From Halovibrio salipaludis (GTDB lineage: Bacteria; Pseudomonadota; Gammaproteobacteria; Pseudomonadales; Oleiphilaceae), in assembly GCF_002286965.1 (NCBI RefSeq), contig NZ_NSKD01000002.1:124001-188000 (forward strand): 64,000 bases of DNA, in the 5' to 3' direction. Position numbers and translations under genes: made by a program. Below the pieces are notes generated by a model. The model was not told where the DNA came from. It saw nothing but the letters and a program-made list of their open reading frames with translations, and did no database searches. This document shows, piece after piece, positions 26,584-40,778 of the stretch; positions within the stretch are counted from its first letter, which is position 1, and each line of letters starts with the position of its first letter.

Positions 26584-27793
26584 ACAACAGATCAAGGATA
26601 GTCCGGACGCGCGGGGCCATTTCGGCGCCTACGGGGGCCGCTTTGTCTCCGAGACCCTGATCGACTCACTGGAACATCTGGAAAGTGAATACCGGCGGCT
26701 GCGTGAGGACCCCGATTTCCTCGCCCGGTTCAACAGTGATCTGGCGGATTATGTGGGAAGACCCACCCCCCTGTACCACGCGGATCGACTGAGCAGTGAG
26801 CTGGGCGGCGCTTCCATATGGCTCAAGCGCGAGGACCTCTGTCATACCGGTGCGCACAAGGTGAATAACACCATTGGGCAGGCACTGCTGGCGAAGTTCC
26901 TGGGGAAGCCGCGCGTGATCGCGGAAACGGGCGCGGGTCAGCACGGTGTTGCCACGGCAACAGTGGCCGCAAGGCTTGGTCTCAAATGCAAGATCTACAT
27001 GGGCGCCGAGGATGTGCGCCGGCAGGCTGTCAACGTCTACCGCATGAAGCTTCTCGGGGCCGAGGTTGAAGCCGTCGAAGGCGGCACGAGGACTCTCAAG
27101 GATGCCATGAACGAGGCGCTCCGGGACTGGGTCACCAATGTCGATGACACCTTCTACATCATCGGCACGGTGGCGGGCCCGCATCCCTATCCGATGATGG
27201 TGCGTGATTTCCAGTCAGTGATCGGCCGTGAAACCCGGCAGCAATGCCTGGAAAAGAACGGGGCACTGCCGGACGCGCTGGTGGCCTGTGTCGGTGGCGG
27301 CTCGAATGCGATCGGTCTCTTCCATCCCTTCCTGGGCGACGAGTCGGTGGCCATGTACGGGGTCGAAGCCGGCGGGTACGGCATCGAATCCGGTCAGCAT
27401 GCGGCGCCGCTGAGTGCTGGCAGGCCCGGGGTGCTGCATGGCAACCGCACCTACCTGATGGAAGATGAATTCGGCCAGATTTCCGGTACCCATTCGGTAT
27501 CCGCCGGTCTGGACTATCCCGGCGTGGGGCCTGAGCACTCCTGGCTCAAGGACATCGGGCGTGTGAACTATGTATCGGTGACGGATGACGAAGCGATGGA
27601 TGGGTTCCGGCGATTGACGGCGGTGGAGGGCATCATGCCCGCGCTCGAAACCGCTCATGCCATTGCCTGGGCCATCAAGCTGGCGCCCCAGATGCGCCCG
27701 GACCAGTCCATTGTCATCAACCTTTCGGGTCGTGGCGACAAGGATATGGATACCGTCGCCCGCATGGACAACATCGAAGTGGAGGGGCGCTGA
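26570..27793 (+). CDS. trpB: Tryptophan synthase beta chain
   Basis: 407 residues. It joins indole and serine with PLP. The Schiff-base Lys97 lies in HTGAHKVNN, and [10 protein letters not shown] binds the PLP phosphate. The start overlaps trpF by 14 bases. In Pseudomonas trpBA sit elsewhere under TrpI; here they are between trpF and accD, the arrangement seen in several other gammaproteobacteria. Confidence 0.98.
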   Translation: MKLTEQQIKDSPDARGHFGAYGGRFVSETLIDSLEHLESEYRRLREDPDFLARFNSDLADYVGRPTPLYHADRLSSELGGASIWLKREDLCHTGAHKVNNTIGQALLAKFLGKPRVIAETGAGQHGVATATVAARLGLKCKIYMGAEDVRRQAVNVYRMKLLGAEVEAVEGGTRTLKDAMNEALRDWVTNVDDTFYIIGTVAGPHPYPMMVRDFQSVIGRETRQQCLEKNGALPDALVACVGGGSNAIGLFHPFLGDESVAMYGVEAGGYGIESGQHAAPLSAGRPGVLHGNRTYLMEDEFGQISGTHSVSAGLDYPGVGPEHSWLKDIGRVNYVSVTDDEAMDGFRRLTAVEGIMPALETAHAIAWAIKLAPQMRPDQSIVINLSGRGDKDMDTVARMDNIEVEGR

Positions 27794-27796
27794 CCC

Positions 27797-28603
27797 ATGA
27801 GCCGAATCGAACAGAGACTCACGGCCCTGGGCGAGCAGGGCCGCAAGGGCTTGATTCCCTATATCACTGCCGGGGATCCGAATACCGGTGAAACCCTCCG
27901 CATCATGCACAGCCTGGTGGCATCCGGTGCGGATCTCATCGAACTCGGGGTGCCGTTCTCCGATCCCATGGCGGACGGCCCGGTCATCCAGCGGGCCTGT
28001 GAACGGGCCCTGGCAAACGGCTGTACCAGCCGTGATGTGCTGGAGGTCGTGCGCCGGTTCCGCGAGACGGATACGGAAACCCCCGTGGTGCTCATGGGCT
28101 ACCTGAATCCGGTGGAAGCCATGGGTTACGAGGCGTTTGCGGAAAGCGCCGCACAGGCCGGTGTGGATGGTGTCCTGATGGTGGACCTGCCGCCCGAAGA
28201 GGCAGGGGAGGTTGTGCCGTGGTTCCGTGCCCAGGGTCTGGATCTGATCTTCCTGATCTCGCCCACTACTTCGGATGAACGCATCCGGCGCATGGGGGAA
28301 CACAGCAGCGGCTACGTCTATTACGTCTCGCTCAAGGGCGTAACCGGCTCAGCCAGTATTGATGCCGGGGCAGTGGAGGAACGGGTTGCCCACATCCGGG
28401 AACTCACGGAGCTGCCAGTGGGCGTCGGTTTCGGAATCCGGGATGCGGAAACAGCGGGCGCCATAGGACGGGTTTCGGATGCTATTATCGTGGGTAGTGT
28501 TATTGTTGACTGCATTGGCCGGCATCCCGAGGGCGGTGATTCACTGCACCAGGCGTTGAAATCCCTGGTGAAGCCCCTGCGGGACAGCCTTGATACACCC
28601 TGA
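27797..28603 (+). CDS. trpA: Tryptophan synthase alpha chain
   Basis: 268 residues. It cleaves indole-3-glycerol phosphate and channels indole to TrpB. Catalytic Glu49 ([11 protein letters not shown]) and Asp60 (MADGP) have the same numbering as in E. coli. ATG lies three bases after the trpB stop, so the chains are made in equal amounts. Confidence 0.98.
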   Translation: MSRIEQRLTALGEQGRKGLIPYITAGDPNTGETLRIMHSLVASGADLIELGVPFSDPMADGPVIQRACERALANGCTSRDVLEVVRRFRETDTETPVVLMGYLNPVEAMGYEAFAESAAQAGVDGVLMVDLPPEEAGEVVPWFRAQGLDLIFLISPTTSDERIRRMGEHSSGYVYYVSLKGVTGSASIDAGAVEERVAHIRELTELPVGVGFGIRDAETAGAIGRVSDAIIVGSVIVDCIGRHPEGGDSLHQALKSLVKPLRDSLDTP

Positions 28604-28618
28604 GCCGGAGGACAGTTC

Positions 28619-29557
28619 ATGAGCAGCTGGCTCGATAAGATCATGCCCGGGATGATCCGTTCGGACGCACAACAGCGTTCCACGGTTCCCGAAGGGCTCT
28701 GGAAGAAGTGCCCCAAGTGCAACGGGTTTCTGTACCGCCCGGAACTGGATCGCAACCTTAACGTCTGCCCGAAGTGCGAGCACCACATCCGGATCAATGC
28801 CCGTCGCCGTCTCGAGATCTTTTTTGACGGCACGGACAGCCGGGAGCTCGCGGCGGATCTTGAACCGGTGGATCGCCTCAAGTTCAAGGACACCAAGCGC
28901 TACAAGGATCGTCTGAGCCAGGCTCAGAAGAGTACTGGCGAAAAGGATGCCCTGGTAGCCATGGCTGGCACCGTTCAGGACGTGCCGGTGGTGGCTGTAG
29001 CCTTCGAATTCCAGTTTCTGGGTGGCTCCATGGGGCAGGTGGTGGGCGAGAAATTCGTCCGCGCGGTGAACTTCTGTATTGAGGAGAACGTGCCCCTGGT
29101 GTGCTTCGCGGCCAGTGGTGGGGCGCGCATGCAGGAGGCGATCCTGTCCCTGATGCAGATGGCCAAGACCGCGGCAGCGCTGCAGCGCATGCGCGAGAAG
29201 GGTATCCCCTTCATCTCGGTACTGACCGACCCGGTCTTTGGCGGCGTTTCCGCGAGCCTCGGGATGCTGGGGGATCTCAACATCGCCGAACCCTATGCCC
29301 TGGTGGGCTTTGCGGGGCCGCGGGTGATTGAACAGACGGTTCGGGAGAAGCTCCCCGAAGGCTTCCAGCGCAGTGAGTTCCTGATCGAGCACGGGGCGAT
29401 CGACATGATCGTTTCCCGGCACGATATGCGTGATCGCATCGCCCATGTTCTGGCCAAGCTGCAGCGTCGCGAGCAGCCGCCGGAGGATGAACACGAGCCG
29501 CTTGCTGAGCAGCTGCCCGAAGAGGAGGGCAGCGGGGACGCCAATGCCGCGGAGTGA
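28619..29557 (+). CDS. accD: Acetyl-CoA carboxylase carboxyltransferase subunit beta
   Basis: 312 residues. With AccA it transfers the carboxyl group from carboxybiotin to acetyl-CoA, making malonyl-CoA for fatty acid synthesis. The N-terminal zinc ribbon is intact (Cys31, 34, 50, 53), followed by the crotonase-like carboxyltransferase fold ([25 protein letters not shown]). The C-terminus ends in an acidic tail. CCGGAGGACAGTTC upstream is a good ribosome site. It overlaps folC by 14 bases. Confidence 0.97.
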   Translation: MSSWLDKIMPGMIRSDAQQRSTVPEGLWKKCPKCNGFLYRPELDRNLNVCPKCEHHIRINARRRLEIFFDGTDSRELAADLEPVDRLKFKDTKRYKDRLSQAQKSTGEKDALVAMAGTVQDVPVVAVAFEFQFLGGSMGQVVGEKFVRAVNFCIEENVPLVCFAASGGARMQEAILSLMQMAKTAAALQRMREKGIPFISVLTDPVFGGVSASLGMLGDLNIAEPYALVGFAGPRVIEQTVREKLPEGFQRSEFLIEHGAIDMIVSRHDMRDRIAHVLAKLQRREQPPEDEHEPLAEQLPEEEGSGDANAAE

Positions 29558-30740
29558 TGCCAGCCTGGATGACTGGCTGGCGTACCTCGAATCATTGCAT
29601 GCCAGCGAGATGGAGCTTGGCCTTGACCGGGTAATGATCGTCTACCGGCGTCTCATGCCGGAAGGCCTGCCCGGTCAGGTGGTGATCATCGGGGGCACCA
29701 ATGGCAAGGGCAGCACCCTTGCAGCCCTGGAATCCCTGCTCCGCGCCGGGGGAGACAGCACCGGCGCTTACACTTCACCCCATATCCGTCGCTTTAACGA
29801 GCGCATCCGCATCGACGGTGAGGAAGCCACGGATGAGGCCATCTGCAGGGCCATGGCGGCCGTGGAGCGGGCGCGCCGCAATGTGCCACTGACCTATTTC
29901 GAGTTCACGACCCTGGCGGCGTTCTGGCTCTTCCGGGAGGCGGGAGTGGCGTATCCGCTCCTGGAGGTGGGCCTGGGCGGACGCCTGGACGCGGTGAATG
30001 TGGCGGACCCCGTACTGTCCATCATTACGGGCGTGGACCTGGATCATACCCAGTGGCTGGGTAATGACCGGGAACAGATCGGCTATGAAAAAGCCGGTAT
30101 CCTGCGGGCGGGGCGGCCAGCGCTGTTCGGTGATCCGGATCCGCCTTCCTCCGTGACGGATCAGGCGGCCGCCCAGGGGATCCCGCTGCGCATACGCGGT
30201 CGGGATTTCGGTGGCGAGGATGGCGAGGGAGGGCTCGCGGCCTCCCAGCAGACGGCTCTGGAGGCCTATGGCATTCTCGGATTCGAGGCGGATTCCGGCT
30301 TGTTGGCAACCCTCCGCGAAGCTCCCGCACCGCCCGGGCGATTCCAGAGGCTGGAAGGTGCGCCGCCGGTGATCCTGGACGTCGGGCACAATCCCCAGGC
30401 GGCACGCTGGCTGGCCCAGCGCCTGAGCGATATTCCGGAGAAACCGGTGCAGGCCGTCTATGGCGCAATGGGCGACAAGGACATTGAGGGCGTTTCGGGT
30501 ACCCTTGCCGACGTGATTGACGGTTGGCACCTGGCCCCGCTTCCGGGACCGCGCGGGCTGACCGCGGAGCAGGTCAGTGACCGGGTTTCCGGAGTCATAC
30601 CGGATGACCGGATCCGGACATTCCAGTCGGTCCGGGAAGCCCTGGCTTCGGCCCGGGAGGCGGCCGGAAAGGAGGGATGCGTTCTGGTGTTCGGATCCTT
30701 CCTGACGGTCTCGGAAGCACTGGCCTTGCTGGGGTCGTAA
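29544..30740 (+). CDS. folC: Dihydrofolate/folylpolyglutamate synthase
   Basis: 398 residues from ATG 29544; the open frame back to 29430 is within accD. It adds pteroate to glutamate and extends the polyglutamate tail using ATP. Motifs: the P-loop GGTNGKGS (~49-56), DHTQWLG, YEKAGI and the C-terminal Mur-ligase-like VYGAMGDKD. At ~398 residues it is slightly shorter than E. coli FolC (422). The accD-folC-SPOR-cvpA-purF order is classic for gammaproteobacteria. Confidence 0.95.
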   Translation: MPRSDASLDDWLAYLESLHASEMELGLDRVMIVYRRLMPEGLPGQVVIIGGTNGKGSTLAALESLLRAGGDSTGAYTSPHIRRFNERIRIDGEEATDEAICRAMAAVERARRNVPLTYFEFTTLAAFWLFREAGVAYPLLEVGLGGRLDAVNVADPVLSIITGVDLDHTQWLGNDREQIGYEKAGILRAGRPALFGDPDPPSSVTDQAAAQGIPLRIRGRDFGGEDGEGGLAASQQTALEAYGILGFEADSGLLATLREAPAPPGRFQRLEGAPPVILDVGHNPQAARWLAQRLSDIPEKPVQAVYGAMGDKDIEGVSGTLADVIDGWHLAPLPGPRGLTAEQVSDRVSGVIPDDRIRTFQSVREALASAREAAGKEGCVLVFGSFLTVSEALALLGS

Positions 30741-30805
30741 CTGGCCCCGGGCTCATCAAAGCGGTTACACTCGCGCAGAACCAAAGACAACCGAGGCGCA
30801 GGGAT

Positions 30806-31390
30806 TTGGACGGATTCAAACAGCGGATTATCGGGGCACTGATCATTGTCAGTCTGGCTGTGATCTTCCTGCCGATGCTTTTCGACGAACCGCATCAGGC
30901 TCGCCGGGAACAGACTCTGGAGGTTCCGCCGGAACCTGAAATGGAACCGGTTGAGGTTGAGCAGCCCCGGGAACCGGAAATGCCGGAATCCGAAGAGGCG
31001 CCTGAGATCCCGACAGCCGATGAAGGCGAGGTCGAGCGTGACGGGGCGCGTGATGAGAAGATAACGGCAACCAGGGATGAGCCGGAGCCCGACCCTGTTT
31101 CCGAGGCTGAGCCCACTCCCGAGGTTGAGCAGGAAGAGAGCGGAGCGCTCAGAGGGGCATGGCTGGTACGCCTCGGCAGCTTCAGCAGCCGCGACAATGC
31201 CCTGAAACTGCGTGATAGCGTACGGGATCAGGGGATGGACGCGCACAGCGAAACGGTGGAAAACGACAAAGGCACCTTTACGCGCGTATTCGCGGGGCCC
31301 TTTGTGGATGAACAGAAAGCAGTGTCCGCAATGGAGCAGCTCGAGAGCGAGTTCAATCTGGAAGCAATGGTGGTTGAAGGAGAAGAGTAA
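30806..31390 (+). CDS. SPOR domain protein (DedD-like)
   Basis: 194 residues from TTG 30806 (CAGGGA nearby); no ATG is available before the membrane helix. A cytoplasmic start LDGFKQR is followed by one membrane helix (~residues 7-27), a Pro/Glu-rich acidic linker and a C-terminal SPOR domain (~115-190: WLVRLGSFSSRDNALKL, TRVFAGPF). SPOR domains bind denuded septal glycan, and DedD helps cell constriction. Position between folC and cvpA matches dedD of E. coli. Confidence 0.85.
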   Translation: MDGFKQRIIGALIIVSLAVIFLPMLFDEPHQARREQTLEVPPEPEMEPVEVEQPREPEMPESEEAPEIPTADEGEVERDGARDEKITATRDEPEPDPVSEAEPTPEVEQEESGALRGAWLVRLGSFSSRDNALKLRDSVRDQGMDAHSETVENDKGTFTRVFAGPFVDEQKAVSAMEQLESEFNLEAMVVEGEE

Positions 31391-31397
31391 CGCCGGT

Positions 31398-31425
31398 TTG
31401 GCGGCTTCCCGATTCCTGCTAGAAT
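31398..31425 (+). promoter_or_regulatory. Candidate cvpA-purF promoter
   Basis: TTGGCG (31398-31403), 16-base spacer, TAGAAT (31420-31425), 31 bases before the cvpA start. No match to the E. coli PurR box was seen. Confidence 0.4.
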
Positions 31426-31456
31426 GCCCGCTTCCTGAAAGCACTGGGGCCTCCGG

Positions 31457-32056
31457 ATGGATGCGCTGATCTGGATTGACTGGGTCATTATTGCCATTGT
31501 CGCCATTTCAACCCTGATCAGCCTGAAACGGGGCTTCGTCAGGGAAGCCATGTCGCTTGTGATCTGGGTGGGCGCCTTTGTGATCGCCCGCACCTTTCAC
31601 CCCAACATGCAGATGCTGCTGGCGGATACCGTCGGCAATCCCACGGTTCGTCTCATCGCGGCTTTCGGCATACTGTTCGTGGGCACACTGGTCGTCGGTG
31701 CTGTGGTTAACAACGCACTGGGCCGTCTGGTGGAAGCAACCGGTCTCAGTGCCACCGACAGAACCCTGGGCATGTTCTTCGGGCTGGCGCGCGGTCTGGT
31801 GGTGGTGCTGGTTGCGCTGGCGCTGCTGCGGATGACACCGGTCACTGGTGACACCTGGTGGCGCGAGTCGGCCACCGTCCAGGAACTCGCAAAGGTCGAG
31901 GCCTGGACGCGGGATGTGCTTGGTGACGAGATCGATGCGCTTCTGCCGGATGCGGAAGCTACCAGTGCCGCCTCCGGAGAGGCCATGCAGGAAGGCGCCA
32001 AGCGCCTTATCGAAATGCAGGAAGACCGATCCCAATCCCCAGCAACCGCGGAGTAA
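31457..32056 (+). CDS. cvpA: CvpA family membrane protein
   Basis: 199 residues with four hydrophobic segments, starting WIDWVIIAIVAISTLISLKRGFVRE, typical of CvpA. The protein was first linked to colicin V production and is now tied to envelope homeostasis. The soluble C-terminal tail (~150-199) is acidic. purF follows after 9 bases, as in E. coli. Confidence 0.93.
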   Translation: MDALIWIDWVIIAIVAISTLISLKRGFVREAMSLVIWVGAFVIARTFHPNMQMLLADTVGNPTVRLIAAFGILFVGTLVVGAVVNNALGRLVEATGLSATDRTLGMFFGLARGLVVVLVALALLRMTPVTGDTWWRESATVQELAKVEAWTRDVLGDEIDALLPDAEATSAASGEAMQEGAKRLIEMQEDRSQSPATAE

Positions 32057-32065
32057 CCCAATCCG

Positions 32066-33586
32066 ATGTGTGGAATCGTTGGCATCGTTGGCACGACCAA
32101 CGTCAACCAGTCGCTCTATGATGCACTGACTGTACTTCAGCACCGGGGCCAGGATGCCGCCGGTATCGTGACCTTCGAGAATGAGCGCTTTTTCCTGCGC
32201 AAGGACAACGGCCTGGTCAAGGATGTCTTCCGGACACGGCATATGCGCCGGCTGGTGGGCAATGTGGGCATCGGCCATGTGCGCTATCCCACGGCGGGAA
32301 CCTCCAGCTCCGCCGAGGCGCAGCCGTTCTACGTCAACAGTCCCTATGGCATAACCCTGGCGCACAACGGCAACCTGACCAATACCGAGGAGCTGGCAAA
32401 CGACGTATTCCGCTCCGACCTGCGGCATATCAACACCAACTCGGACTCCGAGGTTCTGCTCAACGTCTTTGCCCATGAGCTCCAGAAAAAGGGCAAGCTG
32501 AATCCGACCAGTGAGGACGTGTTTGACGCGGTGCGCACCGTTCACCGGCGGTCGAGGGGCGCCTATGCCGCCATTGCCATGATTACCGGCTACGGGATTG
32601 TTGGATTCCGTGACCCCAATGGCATCCGGCCGGCCTGTTTCGGCGTGCGCGAGACGCCCGAAGGCAGGGAATACATGATCGCCTCTGAAAGCGTGGCGCT
32701 GGCCTCCCAGGGTTTTGAGCTGATCCGGGACATCGCTCCGGGCGAAGCGGTCTACATCGAGACGGATGGCAGTCTCTACACCCAGCAGTGCGCGGAATCC
32801 CCCAAGCTCAACCCCTGCATTTTCGAGCATGTGTATTTCGCGCGCCCTGACTCCATCATCGACAACATCTCCGTCTACAAGTCCCGGCTGCGCATGGGCG
32901 AGGCCCTTGCCGGCAAGATCAAGCGCGAGATGCCCGACCATGACATTGATGTGGTGATCCCCATCCCGGACACCAGCCGGACCTCGGCATTGCCGCTGGC
33001 CTACGACCTGGGGGTCAAGTTCCGGGAGGGGCTGATCAAGAACCGCTACATTGGGCGCACCTTCATCATGCCCGGGCAGACCATGCGCAAGCGCTCGGTA
33101 CGCCAGAAGCTCAACCCCATCGAGCTGGAATTCCAGGGCAAGAACGTGCTGCTGGTGGATGATTCGATCGTACGCGGCACCACATGCCAGGAAATCGTAC
33201 AGATGGTACGGGATGCCGGGGCAAGGAAAGTCTATTTCGCCTCCGCGGCGCCGCCGGTTCGCTACCCCAATGTGTACGGCATCGATATGCCGGCCGCCAG
33301 GGAGCTGATCGCGCATGGCCGGACCGAGAAAGAGGTCGAGGAGCTGATCGGCGCGGACTGGCTCATCTATCAGGACCTGGACGATCTGGTGGCGTGTGCC
33401 CGGGAAGGCAACGAGGCGATCAGCGAGTTTGACTGCTCGGTGTTCAACGGCCATTACCCCACCGGGGATGTGACCGAGGAATACCTGACGCGCCTGGAAG
33501 AAGAGCGTTCGGAAGCGAAGAAGAACGAACGCAACAAGGAACTGACGGCGGACAGCGACGTTATCGATATCCATAACGACGAGTAG
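32066..33586 (+). CDS. purF: Amidophosphoribosyltransferase
   Basis: 506 residues. It makes 5-phosphoribosylamine from PRPP and glutamine, the first step of purine synthesis. The N-terminus MCGIVGIVG places the nucleophile Cys at position 2 with no propeptide, as in E. coli and unlike Bacillus. The PRPP-binding loop is [13 protein letters not shown]. The C-terminus is highly charged. No Fe-S ligand pattern was noticed. Confidence 0.98.
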   Translation: MCGIVGIVGTTNVNQSLYDALTVLQHRGQDAAGIVTFENERFFLRKDNGLVKDVFRTRHMRRLVGNVGIGHVRYPTAGTSSSAEAQPFYVNSPYGITLAHNGNLTNTEELANDVFRSDLRHINTNSDSEVLLNVFAHELQKKGKLNPTSEDVFDAVRTVHRRSRGAYAAIAMITGYGIVGFRDPNGIRPACFGVRETPEGREYMIASESVALASQGFELIRDIAPGEAVYIETDGSLYTQQCAESPKLNPCIFEHVYFARPDSIIDNISVYKSRLRMGEALAGKIKREMPDHDIDVVIPIPDTSRTSALPLAYDLGVKFREGLIKNRYIGRTFIMPGQTMRKRSVRQKLNPIELEFQGKNVLLVDDSIVRGTTCQEIVQMVRDAGARKVYFASAAPPVRYPNVYGIDMPAARELIAHGRTEKEVEELIGADWLIYQDLDDLVACAREGNEAISEFDCSVFNGHYPTGDVTEEYLTRLEEERSEAKKNERNKELTADSDVIDIHNDE

Positions 33587-33590
33587 ACCC

Positions 33591-34799
33591 ATGAGTGATT
33601 CCAGCAAGCAGGTGCCGCATGCCGATCTGACCGGTACAAGGGTCGAAACCCGGGCCGTGAGGGCGGGGCAGCGGCGGACGCCGGAACTTGAGCACAGCGA
33701 GGCCCTGTATCCGACCTCCAGCTTTGTCTACAACAGCGCGGCCCAGGCGGCGGCACGTTTCGCGGGGGATGAGCCGGGCAACATCTATTCACGGTTCACC
33801 AACCCGACGGTTGCGACCTTCGAGGATCGGATTGCCGCGATGGAAGGCGGTGAGCGCGGGGTAGCCACCGCCTCGGGTATGTCCGCGATACTCGCGACCT
33901 TTATGGGCCTGCTCCAGCAGGGGGATCACATTGTGTGCTCCCGTGGCGTCTTCGGCACCACCACGGTTCTGCTGCAGAAGTACATGGCCCGTTTTGGTAT
34001 CGAGACCACCTTTGTTGACCTGACCAGCCAGGCGGAGTGGGAAGCGGCGATCCGGCCCGAGACCCGGATGCTCTTTCTCGAGACCCCCTCCAATCCGTTG
34101 GGGGAAATTGCCGACATGGAGGCCCTGGCAACCCTGGCGCACAGCAACGAGGCGCTGCTGGTGGTGGACAACTGCCTGTGCACGCCCGTTCTGCAGCAGC
34201 CGTTCCGCCATGGGGCGGATATTGTCATCCATTCCGCCACCAAGTACCTGGATGGTCAGGGCCGTTGCGTTGGTGGTGCCGTGGTCGGAAGCAATCAGCT
34301 GATGGAAGAGGTCCACGGTGTGATCCGGTCGGCCGGCCCGACCATGAGCCCGTTCAATGCCTGGGTGTTCCTCAAGGGGCTGGAAACCCTGTCGCTGCGG
34401 ATGAAGGCCCATTCCGACAATGCCCTGAAAGTGGCCCAGTGGCTGCGTGAACAGCCGGGCATCGAGACTGTTCTCTATGCCGGCCTGCCGGATCACCCGC
34501 AGAACGGGCTGGCACGCCACCAGCAGAGCGGCGGCAGCGGCGTGGTGTCCTTCCGGGTCAACGGTGGCCGTGAGCAGGCGTGGCAGCTGATCGACCGCCT
34601 CAACCTGTTCTCGATCACGGCCAACCTGGGGGATGCCAAGAGCACGGTTACCCATCCGGCGACCACCACCCACGGACGCCTGTCCGATGAGGACAAGGAG
34701 CAGGGGGGCATCACGGAAAACCTGGTACGGCTGTCCGTTGGCCTGGAATCGGTCGAGGACCTGATCGAGGACCTCGATCGGGCGCTTGCGGGCGGCTGA
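33591..34799 (+). CDS. metZ: O-succinylhomoserine sulfhydrylase
   Basis: 402 residues, Cys/Met metabolism PLP family. Schiff-base Lys218 is in HSATKYLDGQGR. Position directly after purF matches metZ of Pseudomonas, which makes homocysteine directly from O-succinylhomoserine and sulfide. The homocysteine would feed metH, also in the window. Closely related gamma-synthases or lyases cannot be excluded by motif alone; synteny decides. Confidence 0.93.
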   Translation: MSDSSKQVPHADLTGTRVETRAVRAGQRRTPELEHSEALYPTSSFVYNSAAQAAARFAGDEPGNIYSRFTNPTVATFEDRIAAMEGGERGVATASGMSAILATFMGLLQQGDHIVCSRGVFGTTTVLLQKYMARFGIETTFVDLTSQAEWEAAIRPETRMLFLETPSNPLGEIADMEALATLAHSNEALLVVDNCLCTPVLQQPFRHGADIVIHSATKYLDGQGRCVGGAVVGSNQLMEEVHGVIRSAGPTMSPFNAWVFLKGLETLSLRMKAHSDNALKVAQWLREQPGIETVLYAGLPDHPQNGLARHQQSGGSGVVSFRVNGGREQAWQLIDRLNLFSITANLGDAKSTVTHPATTTHGRLSDEDKEQGGITENLVRLSVGLESVEDLIEDLDRALAGG

Positions 34800-34871
34800 A
34801 CGCATGGTTGCCGCTTGGACATGTTCTGGCGAATCAGGCCATTACATGTTTAACTTGGGGCAAAGGATCAA

Positions 34872-37451
34872 GTGGACGCTATGGCACAGGGTAAATCCGG
34901 ACAGGCGCAGCAGGAGACAGGTCACCGCGGCCAGACGCGCTTCCGTGAGCTGTTGGCCCAGGGAGGGCGTGAAGGCGCGCTGATTGCCCTGATTGTGCTG
35001 TGCGTCTATCTGGTGATGGCGCTGGTCTCCCACAATCCATCCGATCCCGGCTGGGCCAGTATCGGCCATGAACTGGAAGCCACCAATTATGCCGGCCGCA
35101 GCGGTGCCTGGCTCTCAAGCCTCCTGATGACCTTCTTTGGGGAACTCGCCTGGCTTTTCCCGATGCTCGCCGGCTGGTGCGCCATTGTTCTATATCGCAA
35201 CCGCGGCACCTATCCGGATTTCCATTGGCCGTTGTTCTTTCTGCGCGCCGGTGGTTTTGTGCTCTTCATTTCCGCCAGCTGTGGCCTTTTCGGGCTGTAT
35301 TCGTTCTTTGGGCTGGGCCCGGACTCCGGAGGAGTGCTTGGCAGCGAGATGGCCATGACCCTGGTCACCATGCTCAACAGGCCGGCGACCACATTGATCC
35401 TGGGGGCAATAGCGCTTTTCGGGCTGACGCTGGTAACGGGCCTGTCCTGGATCGCCATGATAGACCGTATCGGGCATGGTGCTGTGATGCTCGGGCGCGC
35501 GGTGACCTGGAGCGGTCGGGCGGTTACCGGCGGCCTGGGCCGGATGCGCCGGAAGGCGGGCGAAGTGCGCCAGGCCCGCCTGGATGCCCCGAAGAAAACC
35601 GAGCCGCCCATCGTGAACCGGCGCGTGGACGAACCGTCGCCGGGCCTTCTGAAACGTCTGGGGCAACGGTTCAGGCGTGACCGGGCCACATCCGGAAAGC
35701 CGGAACCGAAGCGCCGCGAACCCGTTATGAGTGAGGAGACGGAGTCGGAGCAGCCGTCACTGCCGCTGGTGGTGGATACCGTTGACGAGGCACCCGGGGC
35801 CCCCGAAGGGGAAGCCGACCAGCAGGCGGTGACGATCACACGCTTCCAGGGTCAGGGTGCCGGCAAGGCGCAGCCGGAGTCCGAGCAGACCAAAGGTAAT
35901 GGGAAGCGTCGCCGCCGTGGTAACGGCAGGGCCGCCGATAAAGGGCAGAGCCCGGTGCCACCGGTCAGCCTTCTGGATGAGCCAGGGCCCCATAAGAAAC
36001 AGGGCTATTCAGCGGATTCGCTGCAGTACATGTCACGCCTGCTGGAAGAAAAACTGGCGGACTTCGGGGTGGCCGTGGAAGTGGTCGAGGTCAATCCCGG
36101 GCCGGTGATTACCCGCTTCGAGATCAAGCCGGCCGCTGGCGTGAAGGTCAGCAGGATCTCCAATCTTGCGAAGGATCTGGCGCGGGCCCTGGCGGTCTAC
36201 AGCGTCCGTGTGGTGGAGGTGATCCCGGGCAAATCCGTGGTGGGCATCGAGATCCCGAACGAGGAACGGGAGATGGTGAAGCTGTCCGAGATCCTCTCCT
36301 CGGCCAGCTATTCAAAATCCGGTTCCGCTCTGACGCTGGCGCTGGGCAATGACATTGGCGGTGAGCCCGTTGTGGCTGACCTGGGCAAGATGCCGCACCT
36401 GCTGGTGGCTGGTACCACGGGCTCGGGGAAGTCCGTGGGCGTGAACGCCATGATCCTGAGCATGCTCCTCAAGGCCACGCCCGAGGAAGTGCGCATGATC
36501 ATGATCGACCCCAAGATGCTGGAGCTGTCGATCTACGAGGGGATTCCGCATCTGCTGGCGCCGGTGGTCACGGACATGAAGGAGGCCGCCAACGCCCTGC
36601 GCTGGTGCGTGGCGGAAATGGAACGGCGCTACCAGCTGATGTCCTCCCAGGGTGTCCGCAACCTGGCCGGTTACAACCGCAAGGTGCGGGACGCCCGGGA
36701 GCGTGGCGAACCCATAAAGGACCCGCTCTGGAACCCGCAGAACGCGCTGGATCCCAGCGAGGACGCTCGGCCGGAACTCGAGCCGTTGCCGTACATCGTG
36801 GTGGTGGTGGACGAGTTCGCGGACATGATGATGATCGTGGGCAAGAAGGTGGAAGAGCTCATTGCCCGCATCGCCCAGAAGGCGCGGGCGGCCGGCATCC
36901 ACCTGATCCTGGCGACCCAGCGGCCCTCAGTGGATGTGATCACCGGCCTGATCAAGGCGAACATTCCCACACGGGCATCGTTCTCCGTTCAGTCCAAGGT
37001 GGACTCACGCACGGTGCTGGATCAGGGCGGCGCCGAGCAGCTTCTGGGTAATGGTGACATGCTCTATCTGCCGCCGGGATCCAGCAATCCCGAGCGGGTA
37101 CACGGGGCTTTTGTGGATGACGATGAGGTCCACCGGATTGTCGAGGCCTGGAAACAGCGCGGTGAGCCGGACTACGTGGACGACGTGCTCAGTGGCGGAG
37201 ACAGTGACAGTGTGCCCGGAATCGCCGCCATGGGCGGCGAGGACAGCGAGCAGGATGCGCTTTTCGATGAGGCCGTGGCGTTTGTCACCGAGAGTGGCCG
37301 GGTTTCGATCTCTTCCGTGCAGCGCAAATTCAAGATTGGATACAACCGGGCGGCGAACCTGGTGGAAGCCATGGAGTCAGCGGGCGTTGTCAGCGCCGCC
37401 GGCCAGAATGGTTCCCGCGAGGTGCTCGCTGCCCCGCCACCGAGAGACTAG
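34872..37451 (+). CDS. ftsK: DNA translocase FtsK
   Basis: 859 residues. It pumps chromosome termini through the closing septum and activates XerCD. About four membrane helices (~35-190), a short charged/Pro linker (~200-360), the RecA-type motor with Walker [11 protein letters not shown] (Lys520) and [10 protein letters not shown] (Walker B), and a C-terminal winged-helix gamma domain (~795-855, [19 protein letters not shown]) that reads KOPS sites. The linker is short compared with E. coli (1329 residues). Start GTG 34872 has AAAGGA five bases upstream; ATG 34881 is possible. Confidence 0.97.
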   Translation: MDAMAQGKSGQAQQETGHRGQTRFRELLAQGGREGALIALIVLCVYLVMALVSHNPSDPGWASIGHELEATNYAGRSGAWLSSLLMTFFGELAWLFPMLAGWCAIVLYRNRGTYPDFHWPLFFLRAGGFVLFISASCGLFGLYSFFGLGPDSGGVLGSEMAMTLVTMLNRPATTLILGAIALFGLTLVTGLSWIAMIDRIGHGAVMLGRAVTWSGRAVTGGLGRMRRKAGEVRQARLDAPKKTEPPIVNRRVDEPSPGLLKRLGQRFRRDRATSGKPEPKRREPVMSEETESEQPSLPLVVDTVDEAPGAPEGEADQQAVTITRFQGQGAGKAQPESEQTKGNGKRRRRGNGRAADKGQSPVPPVSLLDEPGPHKKQGYSADSLQYMSRLLEEKLADFGVAVEVVEVNPGPVITRFEIKPAAGVKVSRISNLAKDLARALAVYSVRVVEVIPGKSVVGIEIPNEEREMVKLSEILSSASYSKSGSALTLALGNDIGGEPVVADLGKMPHLLVAGTTGSGKSVGVNAMILSMLLKATPEEVRMIMIDPKMLELSIYEGIPHLLAPVVTDMKEAANALRWCVAEMERRYQLMSSQGVRNLAGYNRKVRDARERGEPIKDPLWNPQNALDPSEDARPELEPLPYIVVVVDEFADMMMIVGKKVEELIARIAQKARAAGIHLILATQRPSVDVITGLIKANIPTRASFSVQSKVDSRTVLDQGGAEQLLGNGDMLYLPPGSSNPERVHGAFVDDDEVHRIVEAWKQRGEPDYVDDVLSGGDSDSVPGIAAMGGEDSEQDALFDEAVAFVTESGRVSISSVQRKFKIGYNRAANLVEAMESAGVVSAAGQNGSREVLAAPPPRD

Positions 37452-38110
37452 ATGATGACAAGACGGACCGCGATCGCACTGATGATGTTCTGCCTGGCAG
37501 CCCTTCCGGCCTTTGGCCAGTCGGCTGATACCGAGGACGCTGCTGAACTGCTCAGTAAGCGCCTTTCGGATTACAGGAGCTATCAGGCGGATTTTGAGCA
37601 GACGGTTCAGAGCCCTGACGGTGAACGGCTGCAGAAGACCACGGGTGAGCTGAGCGCCCGGCGCGGCGGCGATTTCTTCTGGCATACCGATCCGCCCATG
37701 GAACAGAAGATTGTGACTTCCGGGAAAAAGGTGCGTGTCTATGACCCGGATCTGCGCCAGGTCACCATCTATCCCCTGGAGGAACGCATTGCCTCAACCC
37801 CGGCGCTGCTTCTCTCCGGCGAGGTGGGCAATCTGTCGGAAACCTTCCGGATCCGGCGCGAGACAACCAGTGAGGGCGAGCGGTTCATTCTGGAACCGCG
37901 TGATAAAGACACGCTTTTTCTGGAACTGAGCATGCGTTTTGATAAGGAAGGCGTACTCCAGGGCATGGAGCTGCACGACTCGCTTGACCAGCGCAGCGAC
38001 CTGCAGTTCCGTGATGTGGTGCTCAATGAATCCATCCCGGATGACCGCTTCGAGCTGGATGCGCCGGATGATGTGGATGTGATCCGCAACGAGGGCAACG
38101 GAGCCCGCTG

Positions 38111-38111
<1 letters not shown>
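37452..38111 (+). CDS. lolA: Outer-membrane lipoprotein carrier protein
   Basis: 219 residues with a signal peptide (RRTAIALMMFCLAALPAFGQ, cleavage near residue 24). The periplasmic chaperone carries lipoproteins from LolCDE to LolB. Family pattern: LSKRLSDYRSYQADFEQTV, FFWHTDPPMEQKIVT, VRVYDPDLRQVTIYPLE. ATG directly follows the ftsK stop, and the end overlaps rarA by one base (the TGATG arrangement), the ftsK-lolA-rarA order of E. coli. Confidence 0.95.
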
Positions 38112-40773
<2,662 letters not shown>

Positions 40774-40778
40774 AGCCA

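Noticed and set aside
31508-33607. 699-residue minus-strand frame opposite cvpA-purF
   Set aside because: Shadow frame; PurF and CvpA are intact on the other strand.
34800-34871. LexA box upstream of ftsK, as in E. coli
   Set aside because: No CTGT-N8-ACAG match was found; only a short ACATGT repeat is present.
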